Below are positions 1 to 7,268 of a stretch of DNA of 14,031 nt, piece by piece. The notes under the pieces were generated by a model. It saw only the letters and a list, made by a program, of their open reading frames with translations, had not been told where the DNA came from and did not search any database. This stretch comes from CAYXRK01 sp964467615. GTDB lineage: Bacteria > Hydrogenedentota > Hydrogenedentia > Hydrogenedentales > GCA-2746185. Where the stretch lies: NCBI GenBank assembly GCA_964467615.1, contig CAYXRK010000122.1:1-14031 (forward strand), written 5' to 3'. The position numbers were made by a program, and so were the translations under genes. Numbering within the stretch: the first letter of the stretch is position 1; the number at the start of each line of letters is the position of its first letter.

Positions 1-523
1 AGGCCTGGGAGATGCCGTGCGGTCCGCCCCGCATCATGGCAATCGTCACCGCGAACAACGCGCCCCAAACCGCAACTGCAAATGCGAACCGCAAATCCGT
101 AAACTCTCCAGTGCGCCGGGAGAAAATGAAGGCGCTCCCGAGGAGAAAAACGGCAATCGGAAGCACATGCCAGGGTATTTCCGTGGCATACGAAGCGGCG
201 TTCAGGCTTCGCGAGGCCATCGCCAGGAGGGTGAGAATCGCCGTCACTGTCATCGCGGCAAAGTAGCCAATCCGCTCGCCGCGCTTGACTGGTCCCGAAC
301 GAACTCGGATCGCGATCGCTGCTACGATGCACACCAGCACGACGGTCCCCAACGTGACGAACGAGCTAAACGACAAGTCGGCCCCGGCGTAAAAGGGAGT
401 GGGACTGACGTAAATGGGTTCGATTCCGGTGACCCAGAGGACTATCATCACGAAGTAATAAAGTCCGAGCATTGCCGCGAACTTAATGAAGAGTCTGGGC
501 GCGGATGTAGGTAAGGTCACCAT
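1..523 (-). CDS. Multi-pass membrane protein, N-terminal part (runs off the left edge)
   Basis: Reading the minus strand from an ATG at 523 gives an uninterrupted frame of 174 codons to the window edge, so only the N-terminal part is visible. An in-frame stop lies 12 codons upstream (557-559), so the start must be this ATG or the GTG just after it; no strong Shine-Dalgarno sequence precedes it. The protein shows about five hydrophobic stretches: near residues 11-33, 48-70, 82-103, 115-134 and 143-165. Short, often basic loops separate them, which is typical of an integral inner-membrane protein. No family motif is recognised and no function is assigned. It is divergent from the TolA-like gene and shares the 524-675 intergenic region with it. 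The plus-strand frames over this stretch have no membrane or domain character and look like shadows. Confidence 0.7.
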   Translation of the reverse strand, partial: MVTLPTSAPRLFIKFAAMLGLYYFVMIVLWVTGIEPIYVSPTPFYAGADLSFSSFVTLGTVVLVCIVAAIAIRVRSGPVKRGERIGYFAAMTVTAILTLLAMASRSLNAASYATEIPWHVLPIAVFLLGSAFIFSRRTGEFTDLRFAFAVAVWGALFAVTIAMMRGGPHGISQA

Positions 524-597
524 CGTCGGGGGAAATCGCGTCTCTGCTCTTGAAGCTCAGGAACTTTCCGGTTTCGTAGGGGATCATACACCGAAAC

Positions 598-612
598 ACC
601 ACAATGTGTGGT
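598..612. promoter_or_regulatory. Small inverted repeat in the divergent intergenic region
   Basis: ACCACA-ATG-TGTGGT is a perfect 6-bp inverted repeat with a 3-base centre. It lies midway between the divergent membrane-protein and TolA-like genes. Position and symmetry suit a regulator site, but no clear -35/-10 pair was found beside it and chance occurrence is possible. The rest of 524-675 shows nothing recognisable. Confidence 0.25.
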
Positions 613-675
613 ATGGTTTTCGTTATATGACCGCTGCATGTTGAATTATCCGGCGTCCACCGCTACTATGCTACC

Positions 676-1455
676 GTGGTTTCGCATCGTTCCATGAAAA
701 GCCTCTACGACCGGTATTGGTCGGCCATTCGAGGCCGCAATCGCCTCAAGCGTGCTGTGCTCGCGTCGTTTGCTTTGCACCTCGTAGGGGTGTTGGCGTT
801 CGCGTACGCCCCCAAGGCGAGGACCCCAAAAGCCATTCCAATCTCGTTTGCCGTGGATTTGGCCGCGCCGCCGCAGCCCGGGCCCATAGCGGACGAGCCG
901 CCCAAGCCTGCCGCGACCGCCCCAGCCCCACAGGTTACACCGCCCGAGCCCGAGCCTGAAAAGCCGAAGGAGAAACCGAAGCCAGAACCGGAAAAAAAGG
1001 AACCGGAGCCGAAGAAGGAGCAGGTGGCGAAAAAGCCGGAGCCCAAACCAGAGCCGAAGAAAGAGACGCCGCCGAAAAAGCCGAGTCCGCCGAAGAAGGA
1101 GATCGTCGCCAAGAACGAGCAGCCTGAGAGCAACACGGGCGTAAGTTCAAGACAAGAACTTCCGACGATGTTGAGCGCGTGGGCGCGCTCGTTGCAGCGG
1201 AAGGTGGAAAGGTTTTGGGCCGTGCCGGGGGGCATTAAGGTCACGAAGGAAGGCGAAGAAGCGCTGGTGTCGTTTTGGGTGAGCAGGGACGGGAACCTGA
1301 TCGGTCAACCCGAGATTCTAGAACCGGGACCGGATCGGGCGCTGGCGGATTCGGGCGTCCGGGCGGTCCTCGCGGCCGCGCCGTTTCCGCCCTTCCCGCC
1401 GGACTACAAAGAATCGGAACAGTTCGTCATCTACGGCTTCAGCGCCATGCGATGA
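676..1455 (+). CDS. TolA/TonB-family energy transducer
   Basis: This is an inner-membrane-anchored periplasm-spanning protein that would couple a TolQR/ExbBD-type motor to the outer-membrane side. A basic N-terminus is followed by one membrane helix at about residues 26-45. That helix carries Ser31 and His35, the SxxxH spacing conserved in TonB/TolA anchor helices. Residues about 65-150 form a Pro/Glu/Lys-rich extended region of repeated PEP/PKK units. Residues about 163-259 resemble a TonB C-terminal domain, including an ERFW segment, a VSFWVSRDG strand and an APFPPFPP motif. The start is uncertain: GTG at 676, or ATG at 694 (residue 7); neither has a good ribosome-binding site. tolB follows 36 bases downstream, which favours a TolA role over an iron-uptake TonB. 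No tolQ or tolR precedes it; the upstream gene is divergent. Confidence 0.85.
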   Translation: MVSHRSMKSLYDRYWSAIRGRNRLKRAVLASFALHLVGVLAFAYAPKARTPKAIPISFAVDLAAPPQPGPIADEPPKPAATAPAPQVTPPEPEPEKPKEKPKPEPEKKEPEPKKEQVAKKPEPKPEPKKETPPKKPSPPKKEIVAKNEQPESNTGVSSRQELPTMLSAWARSLQRKVERFWAVPGGIKVTKEGEEALVSFWVSRDGNLIGQPEILEPGPDRALADSGVRAVLAAAPFPPFPPDYKESEQFVIYGFSAMR

Positions 1456-1491
1456 CGACAACATGTTTCACATCGGAAATGGGGGTATGAC

Positions 1492-2805
1492 GTGAAGAAG
1501 AAAGCATTGAATTTTGTTGCGGCGGCGTTGGCCTTTGGGGCCTTTTGCGTTCCTGCGGTGCACGGTCAGATCCGAATCGACTCGTCGCAAAGTTTAGGTC
1601 AACGAATACCGATCGCGGTGCCACCCTTCGCGACGGACGCCTACGCCGAGGCGTTCAGCCGGGAATTGGCCTTGGTCATTAGCGAAGACCTCGCGTTCTC
1701 AGGCCTGTTCAACATCGTCCCCGAGACGCAGTATGCCAAGGGTTTCGCGGGCTTTCCGAACGATCCGGCACGGATCGAGTTCGAGACCTGGCGAAGCACG
1801 CCCGCCGAACATTTGGTCTATGCCTACGTCGCCACGCAGGGCGAGCAGCTCGTCGCTGAATGCAGGCTGTTCGACGTACTCACGTCGCAGCAGGTCATCG
1901 GCAAACGACTCGTATCCGAGAAAAAATGGTCGCGGTTGTTGGCGCACCAATTCGCCGACGAGATTATCCGGTTCTTGACGGGCGTGCCGGGGGCGGCCTC
2001 GAGCGAGATTTGTTTCAGCGCGGGCGAATCGGGCAAGAAGGAAATTTACATCGCGGACTATGACGGCGGATCTGTGACGCAGGTCACTAGACACGGTTCG
2101 ATTTCCATCAAACCGAAGCTCTCGCCGGACGGAAAACGCATCGCGTACATGAGCTACAAGGACCGCTTCCCGTTTCTCTACGTGTACGACCGGGCCACCG
2201 GCGTATCGACCCCCCTCTCCAAACGCTCCGGTCTGAACCACGCACCCGCGTGGTCGCCGGACGGCTCGAAAATCGCATTGTGTCTTTCGAAGGACGGCAA
2301 CACCGAGATTTATCTCAAGAACCCGGACGGCACGGGCGAGCAACGCCTCACGAACAACAACGCGAGCGACACCTCGCCGGCATTTTCTCCCGATGGCCGC
2401 AACATCGCGTTCGTGTCGGACAGGTTCGGCAGTCCGCAAATCATGGCCATGGACACCAGTGGCTCGAACGACCGGCGAATTTCGTTCCAAGGCGGCAACA
2501 GCTACGACCCCGCGTGGTCGCCGGACGGCAAATACATCGCCTATGTCGCGGAGAAATCGGGCGAAGGGCTGGAGATCTATGTGATGAACGCCGACGGAAG
2601 CAATCCAATTCGCGTGACCAACTCCTCGGGCAGCAACGAATCGCCGAGTTGGTCGCCGGACTCGCGCCACGTCGCGTTCTCATCAAGCCGGGATGGAGGC
2701 GCCCGCGTGTACGTCGTCACGCTCGAAACCGGAGAGGAGCGCCCGATCAAGCGCCTCACGAACATGCGCGTCGAGGGGCCGTCGTGGGGGCCGAGACGGC
2801 AGTAG
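1492..2805 (+). CDS. tolB: TolB, periplasmic beta-propeller of the Tol-Pal system
   Basis: TolB is the periplasmic component linking TolA to Pal and the outer membrane; the system supports envelope constriction during division. The 437-residue length is normal. A GTG start at 1492 follows a G-rich run (1481-1485). Residues 1-25 form a Sec signal peptide (three lysines, a hydrophobic Ala/Phe core, cleavage likely after VHG). Residues about 27-165 match the TolB N-terminal domain. From about 170 the protein is a series of propeller blades with repeated (W/F/L)SPDG(K/R)xIA(F/Y) motifs, e.g. AWSPDGSKIA and AFSPDGRNIAF, ending in SWGPRRQ. It probably forms an operon with the TolA-like gene. Downstream comes a toxin-antitoxin pair rather than the usual pal/ybgF. 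The start (GTG, 36 bases after the TolA stop) is well placed. Long minus-strand frames over this gene are shadows. Confidence 0.96.
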   Translation: MKKKALNFVAAALAFGAFCVPAVHGQIRIDSSQSLGQRIPIAVPPFATDAYAEAFSRELALVISEDLAFSGLFNIVPETQYAKGFAGFPNDPARIEFETWRSTPAEHLVYAYVATQGEQLVAECRLFDVLTSQQVIGKRLVSEKKWSRLLAHQFADEIIRFLTGVPGAASSEICFSAGESGKKEIYIADYDGGSVTQVTRHGSISIKPKLSPDGKRIAYMSYKDRFPFLYVYDRATGVSTPLSKRSGLNHAPAWSPDGSKIALCLSKDGNTEIYLKNPDGTGEQRLTNNNASDTSPAFSPDGRNIAFVSDRFGSPQIMAMDTSGSNDRRISFQGGNSYDPAWSPDGKYIAYVAEKSGEGLEIYVMNADGSNPIRVTNSSGSNESPSWSPDSRHVAFSSSRDGGARVYVVTLETGEERPIKRLTNMRVEGPSWGPRRQ

Positions 2806-2847
2806 CTGTACTTAGAAAAGGGGGATTTCCTGCGGTCCGGAAACGAC

Positions 2848-2876
2848 TTGACGTCTTGACGTTGTAGCGTCATAAT
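2848..2876 (+). promoter_or_regulatory. Sigma70-like promoter with overlapping inverted repeat, for the RHH/RelE pair
   Basis: TTGACG at 2848-2853 and CATAAT at 2871-2876 each match five of six consensus bases and are exactly 17 bases apart. Within the spacer, TGACG (2857-2861) and CGTCA (2868-2872) form an inverted repeat reaching the -10 box. A third TGACG half-site overlaps the -35 (2849-2853). Short repeated half-sites over a promoter are the usual operator layout for autoregulating ribbon-helix-helix antitoxins, and the next gene encodes one. Transcription from here would give a very short leader before the 2896 start codon. Confidence 0.6.
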
Positions 2877-2895
2877 GATTTTGGAGCCTCGTAAC

Positions 2896-3129
2896 ATGCC
2901 AAATTCAACGTCCCGTTCGACCATTTATTTTGATTCAGAATTACACCGTGCGTTGCGCGTAAAAGCGGCGCACTCACGGCGTTCGGTTTCCGAGTTGGTG
3001 AACGACGCAGTGCGCGCGGCGCTGTTAGAGGATGAGGCCGACCTCAATGCTTTTGAGGAGAGGGCAGGCGATCCGTTGATCAGTTACGAAGAACTTCTCA
3101 AAGACCTCAAGCGGCATGGGAAGTTATAA
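2896..3129 (+). CDS. Ribbon-helix-helix (CopG/RelB-like) antitoxin
   Basis: The ATG at 2896 is preferred over one at 2875 because GGAG at 2883-2886 sits nine bases before it; the 2875 ATG overlaps the -10 box. The 77-residue protein begins with a beta-strand, RSTIYFDSELHRAL, followed by a helix-turn-helix-like pair, KAAHSRRSVSELVNDAVRAAL. This is the RHH DNA-binding fold, expected to dimerise and bind the promoter. The acidic C-terminal tail (about residues 45-77, with LISYEELLKDL) is the part expected to wrap and neutralise the toxin. The gene overlaps the toxin start by 14 bases, indicating translational coupling. Function: antidote and autorepressor of the adjacent RelE-type toxin. This is family inference with strong context support. 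Confidence 0.88.
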   Translation: MPNSTSRSTIYFDSELHRALRVKAAHSRRSVSELVNDAVRAALLEDEADLNAFEERAGDPLISYEELLKDLKRHGKL

Positions 3130-3379
3130 ACTCGTCGTTCGAAAGACCGTTGCAAAAGATCTGCGCGGTATTCCCAACCGCGACGTGAAGCGCATTGTCG
3201 CCTGCTTTGATGCCATTGCGGAGAATCCTCGCCGCCGCGACTTCGAGAAATTGTCTGGGCTCGATCGTTATCGAGCGCGCGTCGGCGTGTATCGAATTAT
3301 CTACGAAATACACGACGTCGAGGTGGTCGTCGTGATCGTGAAGGTGGGGCACCGTAGGGAGGTGTATCGCAGCAATTAG
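3116..3379 (+). CDS. RelE/ParE-family toxin
   Basis: This 87-residue protein matches the RelE superfamily along its length: a first strand YKLVVRKTVAKDL, a helix with NRDVKRIVACFDAIAENPR, the FEKLSGLDRYRARVGVYRIIYEI core (Arg53, Arg55, Tyr59, Arg60), and a last strand with GHRREVYR (His79, Arg80, Arg81, Tyr84). These basic and aromatic residues are the usual catalytic set of the mRNA-cleaving RelE branch. That suggests a ribosome-dependent mRNA endonuclease rather than a ParE gyrase poison, though the branch is not settled by eye. It overlaps the antitoxin by 14 bases and has no Shine-Dalgarno of its own, so it relies on coupling. The frame looks intact. A longer minus-strand frame runs through it but has no domain character. 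Confidence 0.9.
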   Translation: MGSYKLVVRKTVAKDLRGIPNRDVKRIVACFDAIAENPRRRDFEKLSGLDRYRARVGVYRIIYEIHDVEVVVVIVKVGHRREVYRSN

Positions 3380-4297
3380 CCCAACTTCGGCCGTTATCGC
3401 TGCAAGTAGTTGTTCTTTGTAGGCGGGGGTGGAAAAGTCTCGACTACATCTTGCGGATTTCGAGGCGTTGGGGCAGGGCGAATCCGAGTCGCTAGAGCGA
3501 GATGGCGTGGGGCGGGCGATCTCGCCGCGCTGCACGACATGAATTCGCTCGCGCCGTCCTGAGGTAAGGGAAATTGGTGGCTGTCTCTTTTTCACTATTT
3601 TCACCAATTTTTCCGATCGAAGGCCATCCTCTCCAATTCCGTAAAGACTTGCCTGATTTTGTTCCATTTTGGAGCGAAAACCTCCCTGGAGAAACAACCC
3701 TCTCCGCATTTTCGAGTTTTTGGTGAGCAAAACTGCGGTGTGTGTCAAGTAATTTCTGTTCAACGACGACTCGTTCCCAGGCGCGCCCGTAGAAATCCTT
3801 TTACGTAGAAATCCTTTTACGGCGAGAATGAGGCCGACAGGAGCGTTTTTGGCGGGCCGGGTCGTTGATACGCTTTGACTTAGCATTGGTTGATGCTCCT
3901 TTTTGGTCCGATTTTGGTCGTTCAAACTCCGTTCAAGTGCGTGAATTTGCCCTCCGAACTCCCGAAAAGTCACCGAAAACTCCAAACATGGGAACGCTCT
4001 TCGATGCAGGCCGCTCGTAGGGCGGAAGGGAGCGTCGGGCACGGAAATCCGGACACAACTCTCCCCATATATATAGTCCAAGTCTGTTGACCTATTTTTT
4101 TGAAAAAGGGCCGGTTTTAGGGGCTGGAATCGATGTTTACGTGGGGGGCGGGGGCGGCGTTGTGGCCGGAGGCGGCGGCGAATTACACTTTGAGCGTTGC
4201 GACGTGCGTCGGGCCCCTACATGCTCAGGGACCGCTACTGCGTCGCTACACGGTTTTCCGTGTCTGAACGGTATGCGATCGAGGAGGGGGGTACATT
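3380..4297. other. Non-coding stretch, possibly decayed repeats
   Basis: No frame here shows a recognisable domain. Visible structure includes an inverted repeat GCGAGAT (3497-3503) / ATCTCGC (3519-3525) within a GC-rich patch. There is also a segment around 3569-3605 of the 'aattggtggctgtctc' type that loosely resembles 7484-7520. Other items are a 16-bp tandem duplication (3789-3820), an AT-rich run CATATATATAG near 4067-4077, and a G-rich tract at 4140-4180. A minus-strand frame crosses most of it and would encode a low-complexity product extending into the toxin gene. I read the region as degenerate intergenic DNA, perhaps an old insertion site. Confidence 0.5.
3789..3820. repeat. Perfect 16-bp tandem duplication
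   Basis: The 16-base unit GTAGAAATCCTTTTAC occurs twice head to tail (3789-3804, 3805-3820) without mismatch. It lies in non-coding sequence. It could be a slippage duplication or the footprint of an excised element; no function is evident. Confidence 0.85.
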
Positions 4298-5203
4298 TTG
4301 GAAACGACACTTCAGTGGCCGAAGAAATTGCGGGAGTTGCAGAGCAACCATTTCGATTCGACGGTGTGGAACGATTTTACGTTCCGCGACGACGACATCG
4401 TAATCGGAACGTATGCCAAGGCCGGGACAACCTGGACGCAGCAAATCGTGTCCCAGTTAATCTTCAACGGCGAGGAAGGGCTGAACGTGGGGGATATGTC
4501 GCCGTGGATCGACATGCGCGTCCCGCCGAAGGAGGAGAAACTCGCGGCCGTGGAAGCGCAGCGACATCGGCGCTTCGTGAAGACCCATCTGCCCGTCGAC
4601 GCGCTGGTGTTCTCGCCCAAGGCGAAGTACATCTACATCGCGCGGGACGGCCGGGACGTCCTCTGGAGCATGTATCACCACCACGCGAACGGCAACGAGG
4701 AATTCTACAAGGCGTTGAACGAGACGCCGGGGCTCGTGGGACCGCCCATGCCGCCGTGTGACGTGCCCGTGCTTGAATATTTTCGGCGCTGGCTCGCACA
4801 GGACGGGTATCCCTGGTGGTCGTTTTGGGAAAACGTTGGTACGTGGTGGGACATTCGCGATCTCCCAAACGTCATGCTCATCCATTTCGCCAACTTGCGC
4901 AACGACCTCGCCAGCGAGATGCGCGCCATTGCCGGGTTCCTGGAAATACCCCTCGACGAGACCCGGTGGGAGGCCATCGTCGAGCATTGCACCTTCGACT
5001 ACATGAAGAGCCACGCCGAACTCGTCGCTCCGCTGGGCGGCGCCGTCTGGGAAGGCGGCGCGAAAACATTCATCAATAAAGGGACCAACGGACGCTGGCG
5101 CGACGTCCTCACGGAGGCTGACATCGAGCGGTATGAGCGCACGACGATTGATCAACTTGGTGAGGACTGCGCCCACTGGCTCGCGACCGGGGAAATGCGC
5201 TGA
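4298..5203 (+). CDS. Sulfotransferase (Sulfotransfer_1 / cytosolic SULT-like)
   Basis: Family enzymes transfer the sulfuryl group from PAPS to a hydroxyl or amine acceptor in the cytoplasm. The 301 residues contain the expected landmarks in order. The 5'-phosphosulfate loop is YAKAGTTW (39-46; usual form YPKSGTTW). The catalytic-base region is FVKTHLP, with His97. The 3'-phosphate-binding stretch is YIARDGRDVLWSMYHH (113-128), with Arg116 and Ser124. Near residues 261-275, INKGTNGRWRDVLT corresponds to the RKGxxGxWxxxFT motif. The start is a TTG at 4298, chosen because the very strong GAGGAGGGGG (4281-4290) lies just upstream and no alternative fits. The acceptor is unknown; similar bacterial proteins act on small molecules or lipids. 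The gene appears monocistronic, between a non-coding stretch and the DUF6883 gene 84 bases downstream, and shows no damage. Confidence 0.92.
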   Translation: METTLQWPKKLRELQSNHFDSTVWNDFTFRDDDIVIGTYAKAGTTWTQQIVSQLIFNGEEGLNVGDMSPWIDMRVPPKEEKLAAVEAQRHRRFVKTHLPVDALVFSPKAKYIYIARDGRDVLWSMYHHHANGNEEFYKALNETPGLVGPPMPPCDVPVLEYFRRWLAQDGYPWWSFWENVGTWWDIRDLPNVMLIHFANLRNDLASEMRAIAGFLEIPLDETRWEAIVEHCTFDYMKSHAELVAPLGGAVWEGGAKTFINKGTNGRWRDVLTEADIERYERTTIDQLGEDCAHWLATGEMR

Positions 5204-5287
5204 CTTCGTGCCTGGCGAACAGGCGATCGTTTCATCTTGGACGTGATTCGTAGTTGCCGTGCGTGTGGTCGTTGAGGGGCTTTCAAC

Positions 5288-5635
5288 GTGAAGTTGCCAA
5301 ATGCCGAACGGGCAGTGATACGGATCGAGAAATTACGAGACTATTGTCTGAGTTCGGAGCATAAAAAGGGAGCGCATAAGGCGCGGGTCTTTCGGGCGGC
5401 CTTGGACTTGAGCGCCCATGACGCCGAGCGACTGCGTGGTATGCTTCTTGACGGTCTTGTTGAATCCGAGGTTGTCGCGTCGAGATCGATAGGATTCGGC
5501 ATTTTGTATACCGTGGACATTGACGTGTCGCATGGCGGGCGGGCGGCCAGAGTCAGGACCGCGTGGCTGATTGAAACCAGCGAGGTCATTCCGCGTTTGG
5601 TAAGTTGTTACGTGAAGCAGGAGGCGGAGCCGTGA
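5288..5635 (+). CDS. DUF6883-family protein
   Basis: The 115-residue protein has the DUF6883 pattern: an opening MKLPNAERAVIRIEKLRDYCL, the EHKKGAHKARVF segment, then a C-terminal half with YTVDIDVSHGGRAARVRTAW and a closing IPRLVSCYV. Function is unknown. From memory, DUF6883 genes often sit directly before DUF4926 genes, as here, which suggests a two-gene module, possibly toxin-antitoxin-like. The conserved His/Lys/Arg cluster (KKGAHKARVF) could be a functional site, but that is speculation. The start is GTG at 5288 with GAGGGG about eight to ten bases upstream. The stop codon overlaps the next start (GTGA at 5632-5635). It contains no signal peptide or membrane helix, so it is cytoplasmic. 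Confidence 0.8.
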   Translation: MKLPNAERAVIRIEKLRDYCLSSEHKKGAHKARVFRAALDLSAHDAERLRGMLLDGLVESEVVASRSIGFGILYTVDIDVSHGGRAARVRTAWLIETSEVIPRLVSCYVKQEAEP

Positions 5636-5862
5636 TACCAGAAGTCAAGCTGTTTGATCTCGTCGCGCTGCTTCGCGACTTGCCGGGAACGGCGTTGGTT
5701 GCCGGGAATGTCGGCACTATCGTGGAAGTGCTGAGCGATGGCGACGCCTATCTTGTCGAGTTTGGCGGCGCTTCCGGTGAAACGTTTGCAATCGAGCCGT
5801 TGCGGCCGCAGGATTTTCTCGTACTTCGGTACGAACCGCAATCCGCAAACGTGTCGGGATAA
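5632..5862 (+). CDS. DUF4926-family protein, coupled to the DUF6883 gene
   Basis: This is a small 76-residue protein. I place its start at the GTG at 5632, preceded by a perfect AGGAGG (5619-5624) with a seven-base gap. A TTG at 5605 would add nine residues but has no comparable site. The GTG overlaps the upstream TGA by sharing GTGA, a standard translational-coupling arrangement. The sequence VKLFDLVALLRDLPGTALVAGNVGTIVEVL, followed by YLVEFGGASGETFAIEPLRPQDFLVL, is characteristic of DUF4926, a compact SH3-like beta-barrel family of unknown role. Small beta-barrels paired with an upstream unknown could act as an immunity or antitoxin partner; this is a hypothesis from gene pairing only. The HEPN-type gene follows after 56 bases and may be co-transcribed. 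Confidence 0.82.
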   Translation: MIPEVKLFDLVALLRDLPGTALVAGNVGTIVEVLSDGDAYLVEFGGASGETFAIEPLRPQDFLVLRYEPQSANVSG

Positions 5863-5918
5863 ATTTGGGACAGCCAAAGACGACGGAGCCCTAACGAGAT
5901 CGAAATAAGGCGCTTAGC

Positions 5919-7268
5919 ATGAGCGTTCCGAATCAACAATTCGACAGCCCCTTCGCCCTTGGCAATCCGAACGATCCGATCCTTCTCAGCGAAGAGCACG
6001 TAACTCTGGCGACTTACATTGGATGGTTTGTGGGAACCGGCGGGGCTAGTATCAAGTTTTTGCCAAGACCTCGGGTGGAAATAAGCGCCTCATTCCCCGA
6101 CATTGTCGTTCCATTCGCCGGAAGCCCGAACCAGATTCTGGGACTTGGACTTCCAGATCGCGGTCTTGAGGTTCCGGGGTTCTCTGTTTCATCTCAATTT
6201 CACCGCCATAGAGCCGGTTCCAGTTCGGCCGTGACATGGCTACTCTCCCCGAGCGCGTTGGTTGTCGATGGAAACTCGACTACAAATGTGTCGAGCGCCA
6301 TCTTTCACCTTGTCAACTTCGTGGACTTTACGTCGCCGACGGCAAACTCCGAACGCGCCGGGAACACAGACTATCGGATAAACCACTTGCTAATGTCGTG
6401 GAAGGACTTCGTTGTTCAGGTTCGATCACTACCAACCACAAACGCCTCTATGAAGACCCTGCACGAACAGGGCGGCTTCGCGATTACCCACCTGGGTAGG
6501 ATCACCGACAAGGCGGGCGGAACCTTTTTAGCATCGGAGATTGAGGATCTTTTGGAGGGACTACGATTCTTTTTCTCGTTTGTCCGAGGCGCTTGGGTAT
6601 CAGCGGTTCTTCCGGTCGGATTCGACCAGAACGGCATTCGTGTCTGGGAATATTGGAATTCTCCTAATGGAGAACCTTATGCCGACGTACATTCCTGGTT
6701 CGATCCGACGCGTGCATATTACCTCGAGAACCTATTTCCTGCCTTCATGAATTTTTGGACCGACGCCAATTGGAAGCCGGCGATACGCGAGGCGATCTAC
6801 TGGTACCTAAATAGCAATTACTCACCGCGAGGTATCGATGCAGGACTTATTCTCACCCAAACCGCAATCGAAAGACTCTGTTTTGCGTACACAGTAGAAA
6901 ATGGCAGGTTTCTGTCGCGGGATGGTTTTCAGAGATTGTCGGTGGCGGATCGTCTTCGTGTCCTCTACGCGAGTCTCGGCATTCCGCAAGATCTTCCGGC
7001 ATCGCCGAGTGAACTTAGAAGACTAGCCGGTAAACACAACTGGGCCGACGCGCCGCAAGCACTAATGGAAATGCGGAATGCACAGGTGCACCCCCAGGAG
7101 AAAAGGAGGGGCCAGTTTGATAAAGCCTTGTATGAGGCTTGGAACCTCGGCCTTTGGTACGTTGAGATGGTGTTGTTACGTCTTTTTGGGCACAACGGTA
7201 CTTACGTGAATCGTCTACCTCCACCAATGAGGTTCGCGTGGGTGCAGCCAGTTCCTTGGAAGGCGTAA
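5919..7268 (+). CDS. Uncharacterised protein with C-terminal HEPN-like domain
   Basis: The ATG at 5919 follows AAGG (5907-5910) at eight bases. The 449-residue product has a beta-rich N-terminal part (about 1-260) without a motif I can name. It contains alternating strands such as VEISASFPDIVVPFAG and FAITHLGRITDKAGGTFL. The C-terminal part from about residue 285 is alpha-helical. It carries the block MRNAQVHP at 385-392, an Rx4H motif with Asn after Arg (Arg386, Asn387, His391), as in HEPN RNases. The layout (beta-rich N-terminal domain plus HEPN) resembles ApeA-type anti-phage proteins and 'YopA central domain' proteins, but family membership is not proven. Base composition looks AT-richer than in the Tol and sulfotransferase genes, consistent with transfer. 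No signal peptide or membrane helix is visible. Possible role: RNA cleavage in abortive infection. Confidence 0.62.
   Translation: MSVPNQQFDSPFALGNPNDPILLSEEHVTLATYIGWFVGTGGASIKFLPRPRVEISASFPDIVVPFAGSPNQILGLGLPDRGLEVPGFSVSSQFHRHRAGSSSAVTWLLSPSALVVDGNSTTNVSSAIFHLVNFVDFTSPTANSERAGNTDYRINHLLMSWKDFVVQVRSLPTTNASMKTLHEQGGFAITHLGRITDKAGGTFLASEIEDLLEGLRFFFSFVRGAWVSAVLPVGFDQNGIRVWEYWNSPNGEPYADVHSWFDPTRAYYLENLFPAFMNFWTDANWKPAIREAIYWYLNSNYSPRGIDAGLILTQTAIERLCFAYTVENGRFLSRDGFQRLSVADRLRVLYASLGIPQDLPASPSELRRLAGKHNWADAPQALMEMRNAQVHPQEKRRGQFDKALYEAWNLGLWYVEMVLLRLFGHNGTYVNRLPPPMRFAWVQPVPWKA

Noticed and set aside
17..514. Plus-strand frame of 165 codons at the left edge
   Set aside because: Composition is polar and featureless, whereas the minus strand encodes five regular hydrophobic segments.
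1699..2670. 323-codon minus-strand frame inside tolB
   Set aside because: Arg/Val-rich shadow of a clear tolB gene, a common effect of GC-rich codon use.
3107..4081. 324-codon minus-strand frame
   Set aside because: It runs antisense through the RelE-type toxin and through repeat-like DNA, has no domain motif, low-complexity composition and no ribosome-binding site.
4087..4761. Plus-strand frame with a Gly-rich start running into the sulfotransferase gene
   Set aside because: Glycine run comes from a G-rich tract; the downstream part is an out-of-frame shadow of the sulfotransferase.
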